This document shows positions 44,790 to 58,310 of a stretch of DNA of 64,000 bases, piece after piece. Made by a program: the position numbers and the translations under genes. The stretch is from Bromus sterilis. Lineage: Eukaryota > Streptophyta > Magnoliopsida > Poales > Poaceae. The notes beneath the pieces are model-generated. The model was not told the DNA's origin, searched no databases, and saw only the letters and a list, made by a program, of their open reading frames with translations. Where the stretch lies: assembly GCA_950022295.1 (NCBI GenBank), contig OX465601.1, positions 118,811,501-118,875,500 on the forward strand, given 5' to 3'. How positions within the stretch are numbered: the first letter of the stretch is position 1; every line of letters starts with the position of its first letter.

Positions 44790-45470
44790 ATGAACATGTT
44801 AGGACTTGGTGCTTTGCGGGAATCGGAAGTTCTCGATTTCCGTCAAAGGGATGGAGAAAATATGAAGAAGGCATGGGATAGAATTTCTGAAGCACATAAA
44901 AGAATTATGCCTTGGATACCTATAAAAATTGTGCTTAGAAATTTTTACCATGGTCTTTTTAAGTGGTGTAAACACTCTGTTGATATTATAGCTAAAGGAG
45001 TCTTTTTAGAGTGTGATGAAGCTAGAGCTCTTGATATTTTGCATGGTCTATCTAGTTATTTTGTTTATGATCATAGTTTTGATACTGTTATAGATAGACT
45101 TGCCACTATCGAAAAGAGGATGGATGCTCTAGACTTGAGGAAGGTAGAGGAACTTAAGTCCAACAAGAAAGAAATGTTGGACATAGATGATGATTGGGAG
45201 CCCTTTGTTAGGATTAGCATCTCTAACCAAGACTTCCTTGCTTTTTGTGATCTTGGATCCATAGTTTCTACCATGCCAAAAATAGTTTATGATTCTTTGA
45301 AACTAGATATGGATAGATTGTCAACTTATCATGAACATGCTAATGGAGATATTTCAGAGGTTAAAGGAAAGGTAAAATAAGTCCAAGTTGCATTCCTCCA
45401 TAGGGTTGAACCGATGGATTTCTTCATCATGGAGCCAAAACAAAGAAACATCGTACTTGGGAGGGACTTC
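44790..45470 (+). pseudogene. Gag-protease of element A, truncated
   Basis: The frame starts MNMLGLGALRESEVLDFRQR. It keeps only short Gag blocks (GENMKKAWDRISEA, VLRNFYHGLFKW), shorter than the Gag of element C, so an internal deletion is likely. The C-terminal half is a retroviral-type protease with AFCDLGSIVSTMPK, where Asp-Leu-Gly stands at the active site as is common in this group. An in-frame TAA lies at 45378-45380. The frame continues to LGRDF, where element B is inserted. Confidence 0.7.
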
Positions 45471-46480
45471 TGATACGTCTCAAACGTATCTACTTTTCCA
45501 AACACTTTTGCTATTGTTTTGCCCTCGTTCTTGCATGATTTGAACTAAAATAACCCGGACTGACGCTTTTTTTAGCAGAGCTGCCTGTATGGTTTTTTGC
45601 GCGCAGGAAAATAGATTTTTGGACTTCTCAGAAAATTCCTAGAAAAATAACAAAAAATCCACGCACCCGAAGGAGCCCGGAGCCAGATGGGGGGACAGAG
45701 GGCAGCCAGGGCCCCCCCAGGCGCCCTGTTGGCGCGGCCAGGGGTGGGGCCGCGCCAGCTGGCCGCCTGGGCGACTCCCCCTCCCCTGGTGCCCTACTTC
45801 GACTCCTATTTATTCCCGTGACGGGAAAAATCCGAAACAGAAGTCGCTTTTCCAGAACCCGTCGCGGAGCCGTCGCCACCCTCTATTCTTCCTCGGGGCG
45901 GCTAATCTGGAGGCTGATTTGGCCTCCGGAGAGAGGAGATCGTCGCCATTGTCATCATCATCACCACTCCATCCTTCCCCCATGATTTCTCCTCACATGT
46001 GTGAGTAATTCCCTGCTGTTGGCAAAGGGGATGGTAGGGATTGGATGAGATTGATTATGTAATAGTTCGTCAGATTATTGGGGGCATGTTGCCTATCATC
46101 TACTTTGGTGTTTATCATCTTTGCTACAACTTGTTGCTCTTAATGCTTTTCACTTTGGGCCCGAGTGCCATGTTTTCAGATCTGAACCACTTATGTTTTC
46201 ATGAGTTTATTTATGTTCGAGATCCTATCTATGAGTTATATGCACCCATTATGGTCCGGAACCGGCGATCCCAAAGGTGACAGCTTGGGACACCAAAGGG
46301 GATGGTCCATAATTTGAGGATTCCGTGTATCCATTGAGTTTATTGCTTTGTTCCGGTGCTCTTTGACAGGAGCACCTTAATCTCCATAAGTTACTTTTGG
46401 CCTCGTTCGTAGCGGGATGGTAGGACAAAAGATGTTGTGCAAGTTCTTATTGCAATCACGCACAACTACCTATGGGATAC

Positions 46481-48607
46481 TGTTGGGAAACGTAGTAGAA
46501 AACAAAATTTTCGGCCTACGAATCAAGAACCCAAGATCATCCAAGATAGATTGCATACAAGGTTTAGGTCTTTGCTCACCAACGGTTGCAGCGGAAGTAG
46601 AGTTGGTGAAGCTCGTGGACGTAGTGGAAGTAGATCTCGCAAGTTCTCCCACGAACAGTCCCTCGATCAATCCCACGAACAAGTCCCGCGATCTAGTCCC
46701 ACGGACAAGTCCCATGAACAAGCTCCTCGAAGAAGGGTCGAAGGTACGACCCCTCCATTAGTATCCACACATCCCGTAGCAGCAATCCAGCAGCGCTCCG
46801 CCGTCCAGAGATGAACGCCACCGAAAAAACTAGAGGGAGAAAACCCTAACGGATTCCGATCTAGAACAGCGTCTAAATCGGGGTCTAATTGTGGAGCAAC
46901 GGGGTTTAGAGGAGGGAGGGTGGCGCATAGGCCTTGGGGATTGATTGTGTGTCTCTTCCCCCACCCTTGGCTCACCTTATATAGGTGGCCAAGGGGCCTA
47001 GGGCGCAGCTCAAGGAGGTTTGGGAGTCCAACTTGGACTCCCAAGCCTTCCAAACCTACACATACCTTCCCACCGGAAACCTTCCATAATGGTATTTGGA
47101 AATCCCACCTGGAGGATCTCCCACCCCTTTTTGGTGCGCCCCCACCACCTGGCCGGCCAGGGCAGCCTAGGTGGCTTGCCCCCCAAGGCCAGGGGCGCAG
47201 GGCAGTGGGTGGTACTGCCCGGAACCTTCCGGAACCTTCTAGAAGCTTCCAGGACCTTCCGGGACCTACCGGGACTGTTTCGGGACATTCCGGACACTTT
47301 TGGAGCACTTCCAATACCTTCCGGAACCTCTAACGAATGTTCCGGAGCCATCTAAATGGGTTTCGGAGCCATCCGGGCAAAGGTTATTATGTCCGGTGAA
47401 CACAACATATTGTTTAAGCTGTCCACCGATCACCGAAACTATTCCGGTTGATCGTAAACTTTCCCATTACCATTTTCATATGTTCCGGAACCACCTGGGA
47501 CTACTCCAGAGTGATCCGGACATCCTTAAATACCCAAAACTACTTTTGGTGCCCTTATGAACTATTTCATAAATCCCCGGAACTACTTCCGGTACCCGTA
47601 TGAACTATTCTTCTTTGCTTCCACTAAACCTTCTACCATACTAGTATTCTAACAGACTACTGCTCGTTAAGTGTGTGACCCAATAGGTTCGGTATAATGC
47701 GGACATGACTCAGAACATCTTCCGGACATAGGTCAACAGCCTTTTGTCAATAGCCAATAATCAACAGCGGAGCCATGGACACCCATGTTGACTCCCGCAC
47801 ATACACGAAGAAACTTCGAGTGAACCATTATGTTTATTCATGTACCATTCCCTTTGCTTCGTGATATATGACAAAGTTAGAGGAGAGATGTTTGGCACCC
47901 ATGTGTAACAACTTCTTGAACACAAGCCACTCGTTATCCTCTTTGCTCGTTTGTCCCTTTTCTCGTTATCGTATTCCGGTATCCCTGTGACTGAATCACA
48001 ATGCGTCTGGCCAGACTATAATGGATACCGTCATACCGAGTGGGCCCGAAGTGAATATCTTCTTCATCGTGAAGGAGCAAATCCCATTCTTGAACTATCA
48101 CAGTCACTAGCCACACCATCTGACATACCCAGAACTTATTTTACTACTTCCCATTTACGGGAGGATTCATCTAAGAACCAAAGCATGTCTTCCTGTGTGA
48201 AGCAACTCGATACTCTCATGGTCTAAGGAAATACGTATATGATAACAGTTCATGATATGACTTATAACGTAGTTACGATGTGATCTCTAAGTATATCATT
48301 CAATACTGGGGTCGGTTCAACATCATTGTTCTGCTAACAATATGTTCCCATTGCTACTGACATCCTTGTTACAAGAACAATGCCCATGATTAAGAAAACG
48401 TAATCATCAGTTAGCACATGAGCTGGTCTTAGAGGCTAAACCAGGAACTCTTGGTGTTTACATTTCCACACATGCAAGTGAGTTTTCTTCTGAATCTCAT
48501 AGTCAGGGTCATTGCAATTATAGCACAGAAATATAAACATTAATTACGAACGTGGAAATATATATATAATAACATTTTATTATTGCCTCTAGGGCATATT
48601 TCCAACA
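46481..48607 (-). repeat. 3' LTR of Angela-like copia (2127 bp)
   Basis: In element sense this is the 3' LTR, with a minus-strand TATA CTATATAAGG at about 46976-46985. Frames of 80-215 residues on both strands inside the LTR recur at the same offset (7177 bp) in the right LTR and reflect GC-rich repeats of TTCCGGAACC type, not genes. Confidence 0.92.
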
Positions 48608-48626
48608 GTCTCCCACTTGCACTAGA
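48608..48626 (-). other. Polypurine tract of Angela-like copia
   Basis: On the minus strand TAGTGCAAGTGGGAGAC touches the 3' LTR. The AAGTGGGAG purine run is the usual plus-strand primer of BARE/Angela elements. Confidence 0.75.
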
Positions 48627-51600
48627 GTCAATAATATTATCAGTGCTTGAGCATTTTACACCTATGGCATACCGGTGTAATACATGCTTCATTTGTGGTA
48701 TAGACTTCATCATCGGATCTGATGCTTCAGGCCCGTTTGTATCTTGCATATCTTCGCGTTTTTCACGCTATCATAAAATTTACTAATTTTATCAGTTTAG
48801 CTTTGTATATGTTTGAATCATTTGGCAGGACCTTGGTTCCTTCAGAATAAGTCATGAAATCATTCGTCAATGTTCCATGAGCTTCAAGCATCTAGGAAAC
48901 CATACCATGTTCATAAATGAACTGATGACTCAAAATACCCTCCCTTGTTACTTCTTTAAGCAACAATATACTTAGCCTCTGTTGTAGAATTCGCCACAGT
49001 ATCTAACTTAACACAGTTCCTTCATACTGTGCCACCCTTACGTGTGAAACACATAATCCCAATTAAAATCGAAAATCGGTTGGAGTAAGTATGAAGACTG
49101 AATTGGTGTAACTGTTTACATCAAAAATTCAGCTGGTGTAACTTGTTACAACGAGCTCTTCATTATCTCCATTTTTCGAGAAACATATCTTATCTATCAT
49201 AAGTTTAACTTTTCACTGTTTGTCCAATGATCAACATATTGATCACTTTGGTATCTTGCTCACAACCTTTTGGAGCACTTGACATATCTGGTCGTTTTAC
49301 ATATTATGGTGTACATGATTAATCCAAACACATAGGTGAGTGAAATCCAATTCATGTGTTTTGCTTATCTGTGTTCATGAACACCGATTTCCGCAAACAA
49401 CTTTTCACCATGACCTCGGCAAGAACATCCTTCTTGGCGTATTAATACTAAACTACTTTAGTATCATGTCAACATGTAATGTTGGCTTTAGCATGATCAG
49501 ACACTTACTATCTACATAGATCATTGTGCTCAATACTAATGCTATATTAGCCCAAGTACTTCAGCTGAAAACTATTTCCAATAAAGTCCTTATTCGTGTC
49601 AAGAAATTTATATCATTTCTAATCAACAATATGTCATCTACATAAGGTTTTAGAAATATTATTCAGCTCCCACTTACTTTCTTGAATATTCAAGCATCTT
49701 CGTTATTCCTGATGAAAACAAACTCTTTTCGCAATTTCATCACAACGAAAATTCCAACTCCATTATGCTAGCTTCAGTCCATCACTGGATATCTAAGGCT
49801 TGCATCTATTTTAGCATCCTTTGAATCGACAAAACATTCCGGTCGTATCACGTATACGTCCTTTGTTATATTTCCGTGTAGGAACTTTGTTTTTGACGTT
49901 CATTCTACCATATCCTATAAATGAGATATGTAGTAATTGCTAGTATAACCCGAACTGACTAAAGCATTTCTACGGTCGACATTATTTCGCCGTAGTCAAC
50001 CTTTGAACTTGCTAGAAAACAATTTTCCAACGAGTTGAGCTTTATGGATAAAACAATTTCATCTGAATCAATTATAGATCCATATATATTCTTCAGACTT
50101 TTAGTCTGTCGGAGGGTCTACCAAGTTCAAAACTTGACTTACTTCCATGGATACTATCTCGGATTATTTGGCATTGAGCCAAATCCCGGAGTCAGGGCCC
50201 ATCAACGCTTCTTTGTATATCACAGGTTTATCATTGTCGAACAACAATATCTCGTTTTACATATCATGAATGTTTGTACGATTTTTGTCTAACCTGTGTG
50301 GTTCAGCTGCGCACTTCTCTGAAGATTCAACAATCTTTGACAAGTTGCACTGTCCTCCCACTCACTCTTTTGTAAGAAACTATTTTTCTTCAAAACACAT
50401 TGTTCTTAACAGCAAACAGTTTTGCCTTTTGTGTAGTGATAGAGGAATACCAAAACTTTTGGCATAACCTTAACAAAGTAGCACTTATCTGATTTGGGGT
50501 TTTGAGTATGTCAAACATATGCATCATATACCCAAATTTTAAGAAAAGACAACATGGTTTTAACAGTCCATACTACATCTAATATGGTGTCATTTCAACA
50601 GATTTGATGGTGCTCTTTTCAGTGTAAAAGCTGTAGTCACTAACGCATAACTTTAATAAGTATAATGGCAAATTGATAAACGTCATATTTGATCTTACCG
50701 TGTCATACATGGCTTGATTACATCTCTCGAACACTTTACTCATAGTGGTGTTCCGGGAGACGCAAGTTATGACACTTCTTCACAACTCATCAGACGTTCG
50801 CTAAACTTGTAACTCAAATATTACTTTCTACAATCTAATTTGCAGAAGCTTTATTTTCTTGTTACAATGAATTTCTATTTCACTCTAAAATTCCTTAAAC
50901 ATTTCAAAGATTTCAGAAGTATGTCTCTATTGAACAGATATCCACATATCTACTTCAACTCATGAGTGAAGATAGGGAATCCACTGCACAAAACTACACT
51001 TATTGGACTACACACATCATCATGTATGATTACCAATGGTTTAGTTGCCCGTTCATGTATGGCCTATCAACGGTGTTTTAGTCACATTACTTCGAGACAA
51101 AGATCGCAAGCGTCAAGTGATTCATAATCATATGACTCGAAAGTCCATCACTTATGGAAAATCTTCATGCATGTTATGTCACTTGTGATAAACGGCAGTG
51201 CCACATCTATGTGGTATTTCTGTCAGTCTTGCGACGTTTAGCATCAGTGTTATGGATGTTTAGTATTATTATCAAGATTCATAACATACAACCTATTCAT
51301 AATGGAAGTATGGCCTTTACGTTATTCATAGCTTTGAACAACTCTCTTGCAACAAACATGATTCAAAATGATGTTTTGCAACAAGGCTAAAGTGTAGTAA
51401 CAATTTACTCAACTCTAAAATGAATTATGAAGATAATCATAGAGTCAACACACGGTATAGTAAACCTTTTACCGTGTTCCCAAGCGTGTCAAAACTCATC
51501 ATTAGCTGGTCATAAAGGCCATAGTATTTCTTGCATCGAGTTGCAACAATATGCAATCGATGTGATATTCCGATGATCAACAGTTTAATCACAATATACA

Positions 51601-53640
51601 GAATCCACAATTAACTGCTTAATCATGATTCCCAAGAATTACATCTCTTGACCAGCAATGAATTCATCTATAACTCCGTATGACTTTCATTTCTGAGCTG
51701 GATATTCCAGTCTTCTTTCGTTTTGCCTTTATACGTATCATAGTTCTATTTCCAATGTCACTCCTACTTACAGAAGATCACACATGATCAAGGGTGGCGC
51801 AGGCCATGGACTTTCCGGCGTGTAAGTCTTACTAACACCCTATGGAACTTCCTTTCCCTTAATCCTCATCATCATATGATCGGTGTTCTTCTGGATCCCA
51901 CACTTATCAGTTTTGTTTAGAGCACAGTGAACATTTTCACTAATGCTTACAATCATACATTGTACTAGATATCTTATATCCAACATTAATTGTCTTACTA
52001 CTTGAAAACAAATTTTCAGTTCCATGAAGATAACATAACTATCCCAAACTTTTCGAAGTTCGGGTTTCATGGTGGTGAAGACAATGCACTTAGCTGTGGT
52101 GGAATTCTAGCATTTTGGATTATGGACGTAAGTCACATCATCCATAGCATCAGCGGGAGAGCATCAAAAATTTGCGATAGGACATGGTCCTTCTCGGCAC
52201 TATTGAGGATAGTCCTCATAATACGGTACCAATCGTAAAGTTTTTACCAAATAATACAGTTAATCAAAATCAATTGGGAAGGTGGTAACGCGAGCCATTA
52301 TTCTACAACGATAATGCAAATACTAAGACTTTGTTCATAATTAAGTTGCACTTGTGATTAATCAATTTAATTACTAAGTGCGCTCCCACTCAGATCAATA
52401 TCTCTCGTAATTGATGCTGGAGTGATTCAAGATCCAACCCAATCGTCTGCCATTGATGTGACATCACTGATGACTTAGACTGGACCGGTAGGCCAACTTG
52501 CCAATCACGCCAAAGGTGATTCTTGTTCATCTTTCGATGGGCGTGTTCCGGTAGCAAACTTTTATCCAAACCGTCAAGACAACCAAGTGTATTGCGCTGT
52601 GTGTTCTTTTAACACACCCGCCTTTTATGCGTCACACACGTGTGCACCCATGTGACATGACCTGCTCCGATGTGAAACATAGTATAGACGGTGCTACAGT
52701 TGGAAGAACACTATCAACTTGATATTGTTTTGCGAGAGATCACCCTAATAAAACACGACTACCGCGCATCAAACAAGGGTGCATCAAAGGGATAAACATC
52801 ACAGGCAGTTCATAAAATTGTGTGATATAGTATAGCCCTTTGCTTCGTGAAGTCTTCATTGTCTTCACGTCATCGTGGTTGAAGTCACCGTGTCCACAAA
52901 CTTTGTCCTTGGTGCCGGGAACATCACCACGGCTTCCGGCATGTGCGTCGGGGTCCACCTCCGCATCGTAGATCATCACCTTGCATCTATCTATTGCTTT
53001 GCCTCGAGCTAATAAACAGTTCTGGCACGCAGGCCATAATTAAGTGACAATCATATGACTCCAGTCATCATGCCGTACCACGACACGCAGGTCGCGAATA
53101 AATATTACATAACATATAGCATCTCATACAAACACATTGCAAATCTTGAAGGCTATACCACATCACATGCATACTCTGCAAAAACGAGTTAGATCGCCAT
53201 CTACACGGGTTGTTGCAACTTTTATCGTGGTTGTTAAGCAGGTTTACAAGGCAAACGAGAAACCCTAGACAAAACAAAAACACGATACTTCTTTTGTTGC
53301 TAGTTTAACATACGGGGTGCGTGTAGCAACTAATGCCACAAGCCAAACTTCGTTAAACGCGTGACCCCCGTGTGGATTTGAGTTCATAAAATCCACAAGC
53401 CCGTTCATGTAAAATTTTCTATAGCAAGACTAGGATGAGATCCAAGGAATTTGATGTAGTCCATGATCAAGGCAACCAGCATACTAAGAGCAGCATAGAG
53501 GGATCATGGCAAAACTCAAACCTTGTAGCAAAATCACATCATGCCGTCGAGCAAAGAAAAAATCACATGATAGGGAAGCAAACAAGAAAATCAATGCCTC
53601 ATATCAACATATGATCTACCTAAACATGCATCTAATCAAG
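48627..53640 (-). pseudogene. Decayed Gag-Pol interior of Angela-like copia
   Basis: The interior is AT-rich and filled with stops in all frames. A minus-strand fragment around 49612-49650 reads YVDDILLIRND, the copia reverse transcriptase catalytic motif (YVDD at 49633-49644), followed out of frame by FLTRIRTLL. This shows where the polymerase used to be. No other domain is long enough to assign safely. The contrast with the identical LTRs means this copy cannot have moved with its own enzymes. Confidence 0.65.
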
Positions 53641-53644
53641 GATC

Positions 53645-53656
53645 GCTCTGATACCA
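53645..53656 (-). other. Primer-binding site of Angela-like copia
   Basis: The minus strand reads TGGTATCAGAGC, complementary to the 3' end of plant initiator methionine tRNA and standard for this family. It lies one base inside the 5' LTR. Confidence 0.9.
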
Positions 53657-53657
53657 C

Positions 53658-55784
53658 TGTTGGGAAACGTAGTAGAAAACAAAATTTTCGGCCTACGAAT
53701 CAAGAACCCAAGATCATCCAAGATAGATTGCATACAAGGTTTAGGTCTTTGCTCACCAACGGTTGCAGCGGAAGTAGAGTTGGTGAAGCTCGTGGACGTA
53801 GTGGAAGTAGATCTCGCAAGTTCTCCCACGAACAGTCCCTCGATCAATCCCACGAACAAGTCCCGCGATCTAGTCCCACGGACAAGTCCCATGAACAAGC
53901 TCCTCGAAGAAGGGTCGAAGGTACGACCCCTCCATTAGTATCCACACATCCCGTAGCAGCAATCCAGCAGCGCTCCGCCGTCCAGAGATGAACGCCACCG
54001 AAAAAACTAGAGGGAGAAAACCCTAACGGATTCCGATCTAGAACAGCGTCTAAATCGGGGTCTAATTGTGGAGCAACGGGGTTTAGAGGAGGGAGGGTGG
54101 CGCATAGGCCTTGGGGATTGATTGTGTGTCTCTTCCCCCACCCTTGGCTCACCTTATATAGGTGGCCAAGGGGCCTAGGGCGCAGCTCAAGGAGGTTTGG
54201 GAGTCCAACTTGGACTCCCAAGCCTTCCAAACCTACACATACCTTCCCACCGGAAACCTTCCATAATGGTATTTGGAAATCCCACCTGGAGGATCTCCCA
54301 CCCCTTTTTGGTGCGCCCCCACCACCTGGCCGGCCAGGGCAGCCTAGGTGGCTTGCCCCCCAAGGCCAGGGGCGCAGGGCAGTGGGTGGTACTGCCCGGA
54401 ACCTTCCGGAACCTTCTAGAAGCTTCCAGGACCTTCCGGGACCTACCGGGACTGTTTCGGGACATTCCGGACACTTTTGGAGCACTTCCAATACCTTCCG
54501 GAACCTCTAACGAATGTTCCGGAGCCATCTAAATGGGTTTCGGAGCCATCCGGGCAAAGGTTATTATGTCCGGTGAACACAACATATTGTTTAAGCTGTC
54601 CACCGATCACCGAAACTATTCCGGTTGATCGTAAACTTTCCCATTACCATTTTCATATGTTCCGGAACCACCTGGGACTACTCCAGAGTGATCCGGACAT
54701 CCTTAAATACCCAAAACTACTTTTGGTGCCCTTATGAACTATTTCATAAATCCCCGGAACTACTTCCGGTACCCGTATGAACTATTCTTCTTTGCTTCCA
54801 CTAAACCTTCTACCATACTAGTATTCTAACAGACTACTGCTCGTTAAGTGTGTGACCCAATAGGTTCGGTATAATGCGGACATGACTCAGAACATCTTCC
54901 GGACATAGGTCAACAGCCTTTTGTCAATAGCCAATAATCAACAGCGGAGCCATGGACACCCATGTTGACTCCCGCACATACACGAAGAAACTTCGAGTGA
55001 ACCATTATGTTTATTCATGTACCATTCCCTTTGCTTCGTGATATATGACAAAGTTAGAGGAGAGATGTTTGGCACCCATGTGTAACAACTTCTTGAACAC
55101 AAGCCACTCGTTATCCTCTTTGCTCGTTTGTCCCTTTTCTCGTTATCGTATTCCGGTATCCCTGTGACTGAATCACAATGCGTCTGGCCAGACTATAATG
55201 GATACCGTCATACCGAGTGGGCCCGAAGTGAATATCTTCTTCATCGTGAAGGAGCAAATCCCATTCTTGAACTATCACAGTCACTAGCCACACCATCTGA
55301 CATACCCAGAACTTATTTTACTACTTCCCATTTACGGGAGGATTCATCTAAGAACCAAAGCATGTCTTCCTGTGTGAAGCAACTCGATACTCTCATGGTC
55401 TAAGGAAATACGTATATGATAACAGTTCATGATATGACTTATAACGTAGTTACGATGTGATCTCTAAGTATATCATTCAATACTGGGGTCGGTTCAACAT
55501 CATTGTTCTGCTAACAATATGTTCCCATTGCTACTGACATCCTTGTTACAAGAACAATGCCCATGATTAAGAAAACGTAATCATCAGTTAGCACATGAGC
55601 TGGTCTTAGAGGCTAAACCAGGAACTCTTGGTGTTTACATTTCCACACATGCAAGTGAGTTTTCTTCTGAATCTCATAGTCAGGGTCATTGCAATTATAG
55701 CACAGAAATATAAACATTAATTACGAACGTGGAAATATATATATAATAACATTTTATTATTGCCTCTAGGGCATATTTCCAACA
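53658..55784 (-). repeat. 5' LTR of Angela-like copia (2127 bp)
   Basis: Same length and, as far as I can compare, same sequence as 46481-48607. The promoter TATA is at about 54153-54162 on the minus strand. Confidence 0.92.
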
Positions 55785-56252
55785 GATACATGCCTAATGT
55801 TTGATATTTTCCTAGATGATCATTACTTTTATATGTGCCTTACCCCGTGTTAGAATCCATTACATGTTCATTCTTATTCATGCCGCGCCCGACCATCCAT
55901 CTCCCTAGCCTACAGTATTTTAATCCTGCTGGTCACTAGTTGTTACTTTTCGCTGTTTTACTTTCGTCGTTATCACTATCACTATCATATCATAGTTTCT
56001 ATTAATACTTTGTTGCAAGAAAGCATATTTCAGGTGCGGTTGAATTTACAACTCAACTGTCAAAGCTTATAAATACTCTTTGGTTCCCCTTGTGTCGAAT
56101 CAATAAATTGGGCTAACTTACCCGCGAGAACACTACAATCGACCCCCTACAATTGAGGGTCATCAAGTAGTGTTTTCTGGCGCCGTTACCGGGGACCATA
56201 GCAATATTTACAAGTCTACTTGAAGTATCTTGCCTGCCACACTTCATCCTCT

Positions 56253-56647
56253 ATGGGTAAGAAAGGAGACCCCAAGGCACCGATCCTACCATCCACTACA
56301 AGAAAAGGTACCGTTCTGAGTACTAGTGCTACGCTTGATTCACCTTCTGTTATAAGTAAGTTTGCTTCACCACTACCACCACATGATACTTCTACTGAGT
56401 CTGTCACTATGTCCGATACTTTTTATGATGCTTCCACCACTCTTGATGATACTAGTTTTCTTGGTCACTATATTGAAACCCAGACTACTAAGGATGCAGC
56501 AGAACCCGAGACCGAGACTCCTGCTACCTATATTCCTACTTGCAAAACCTTTGGTTACCCAAACTTAGATGAACTCAAGGAGATGATCCTTGATGATGAT
56601 TATATTACTCTTGATGATGATATTTGCAGGGAACTCAGAGAGTGTAC
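56253..56647 (+). pseudogene. Gag N-terminal ORF of element B, cut by element C
   Basis: The ATG at 56253 begins MGKKGDPKAPILPS. The product is Ser/Thr/Asp-rich and acidic, with TKDAAEPETETPATYIP, then LDELKEMILDDDYITLDDD. It has no recognisable domain within the piece that remains. Its position after the primer-binding site and the acidic composition fit the N-terminal part of a Triticeae gypsy Gag. The frame runs on for a few codons into the LTR of element C, which truncates it. Confidence 0.6.
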
Positions 56648-58283
56648 TGATACGTCCAAAACGTATCTATAATTTCTGCTTGCTCCATGCATGTTTTGTG
56701 TGACTTTTCCATGTTTTTCTTGGACTTTCATACACTTTTGAGTATATTTGGACTAATCTATTAACCCAGTGCACCCAGCTGCCAGTTGCTGTTTTCTGCT
56801 GTTTTTGCATTTCATGTTTTCAAGTGCTCCAAAAAATCCGGGAAAATCAGATAAAAAATCAACGCAACGGAAGCTTCCGGAATCACCAAAGGAGGGAAGG
56901 AGGGCCACCACCAGGCAGCCAGGAGGGAAGGTGGCGCGGCCCCACCCTGGGCCGGGCCAGGCACCCTCCTGACTGCCTCGTGGCCCCTCTCGGTGCCCCC
57001 TTCGCCTATATTTACCCCCCGTGACGGAAACCCCTAAGACGAATCCCTCTTTCGCGATCTCGCCTCTGTACCGCCGCCGCCGCCGTTTCAAGATCGGGGC
57101 TGCCTGGAGAAGCTGCTCCGGCACCCTGACGGGAGAAGCTACCCCCTCCGGGAGACCATCCATAGCCATGGACGCCTCCCGTATGCACCGTGAGTAGTTT
57201 CCCTTGGACCATGGGTCCGTGACCAGTAGCTATGTGATCTATCTCTCCTTTCTTTGTGCCTCCACTTTCGAGTCCTCGTGAGCTACCTCACATGATCGAG
57301 GCACCTTTGTAATTTTCTACTGTTGCTATGCTGATTTTGTTGGGATCTGATGGATTATGAGACTATGTTCAGATTGTGATGAGTAATATATTTGGTTCTT
57401 CTCTTTTATATTTTGTTCTTGAGTAAATTCTTGCCTGTTCTCCGTTGCCGTATTTTACTTTGGCCAAGTGATTTATTTCAACTCCAAGAGGGAGCGTTCT
57501 TCTTGATTGTGGGTTCAGCCCCTTGATGTCTAGCTTGAGTGACAGAAACATAAGACTAGGGGATGTGCTGTTGCCACCAGGGATAAAACAACGGTGCTTG
57601 TATCCGCGGGTGCAAGGATTGTTTACTTTACGCAAAGTTCTTTTAATGCAATTGTTTGTTGCTTTGGATTTACACTTTGGGTGGGATTCGCAACTTAATA
57701 CCAGCGAGATGTTCTGGATAGATATCTGAAGGTGGATGATTCGTAGTAGATGCAGAAGGATTTCGGTCTACTTACCTTGGCGTACTGCCCGTTGCTTTTG
57801 AGCCCTTCCTTTCTTTGCAGCATAGTTAGCATTGCGGTGCCTTCATAATCCTGTCAATTTCCCAACTGTGATTTGTTTACCTCGCTAGCACTTTTATCGT
57901 CTTTTGGGAGAGAGACATCACTAGTGAAAATCACGTGACCTTGGTCCATCTTCATACCATTGTTTACACCCTCAATTTACTTTCAGTATTTACTTCCAGT
58001 TGCCACTATCATTATGTCTTGTGTTAATCCTTTGTAAACAGCAAGGCTGGAGGAATTGACAACTCCTCTATACTCGTTGGGAGCAAAGTTATCTGTATCT
58101 GTGTGCAGGTCCAGGTGAAGTTAGCAATATCGGCGCCATTGTTCACTTTGCCACCTTCTTGTATCTCTGCGAGTCCTACGGGAGACAAACCCTATCCGCT
58201 ATATAGGGGAAATTTGCTGCTACGCTACATCTCATCTTCCACTTGGGGTAACCAACGAGGAGTGAGAGATCCTCACCGTATCA
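56648..58283 (+). repeat. 5' LTR of element C (about 1636 bp)
   Basis: Same family as the LTR of element A (1640 bp), with long shared blocks such as TATAATTTCTGCTTGCTCCA and TTTCGCGATCTCGCCTCTGT, but clearly diverged. A TATA-like CCTATATTTA lies at about 57005, with CCGTGACGG just downstream. Confidence 0.75.
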
Positions 58284-58292
58284 AGCCAATCT

Positions 58293-58310
58293 CCGGCGCC
58301 GTTGCCGGGG
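58293..58310 (+). other. Primer-binding region of element C
   Basis: CCGGCGCCGTTGCCGGGG lies 9 bases after the LTR end. Compared with element A (TGGCGCCGTTGCC) the first base is changed T to C, which may weaken priming. Confidence 0.6.

Larger units (their letters stand above)
42973..45470 (+). mobile_element. Gypsy element A, 5' part
   Basis: The LTR starts TGATACGTCCCAAATGTATC (42973) and ends GATATCA at 44612. A TGGCGCCGTTGCCGGGGA primer-binding region follows at 44623-44640, then a gag-protease frame. The element is cut at 45470 by element B, and its 3' part is not in the window. Its LTR is of the same family as that of element C. Confidence 0.75.
46481..55784 (-). mobile_element. BARE/WIS/Angela-like copia retrotransposon (9304 bp), coding region decayed
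   Basis: Two 2127-bp LTRs at 46481-48607 and 53658-55784 flank 5050 bp of interior. On the minus strand they start TGTTGGAAATATGCCCTAGA and end CTACGTTTCCCAACA, the known termini of this family. The duplication GATAC lies at 46476-46480 and 55785-55789. On the minus strand TGGTATCAGAGC follows the 5' (right) LTR, and CAAGTGGGAGAC precedes the 3' (left) LTR. The two LTRs look identical over every stretch I compared, so insertion was very recent. No long open frame exists inside. Confidence 0.92.
45471..56647 (+). mobile_element. Gypsy element B, 5' part, interrupted by an Angela-like copia
   Basis: It starts TGATACGTCTCAAACGTATC at 45471. Its LTR is split into 45471-46480 and 55790-56165 by the copia element and ends GGTCATCA, followed by TGGCGCCGTTACCGGGGA (56178-56195). 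The interior begins with a gag-like frame at 56253 and is cut at 56647 by element C. The unbroken LTR would be about 1386 bp. The 3' end is beyond the window. Confidence 0.75.

Noticed and set aside
46667..54491. A 215-residue minus-strand frame present twice (46667-47314 and 53844-54491)
   Set aside because: The two copies sit at the same place in the two LTRs. They come from LTR duplication, not a duplicated gene.
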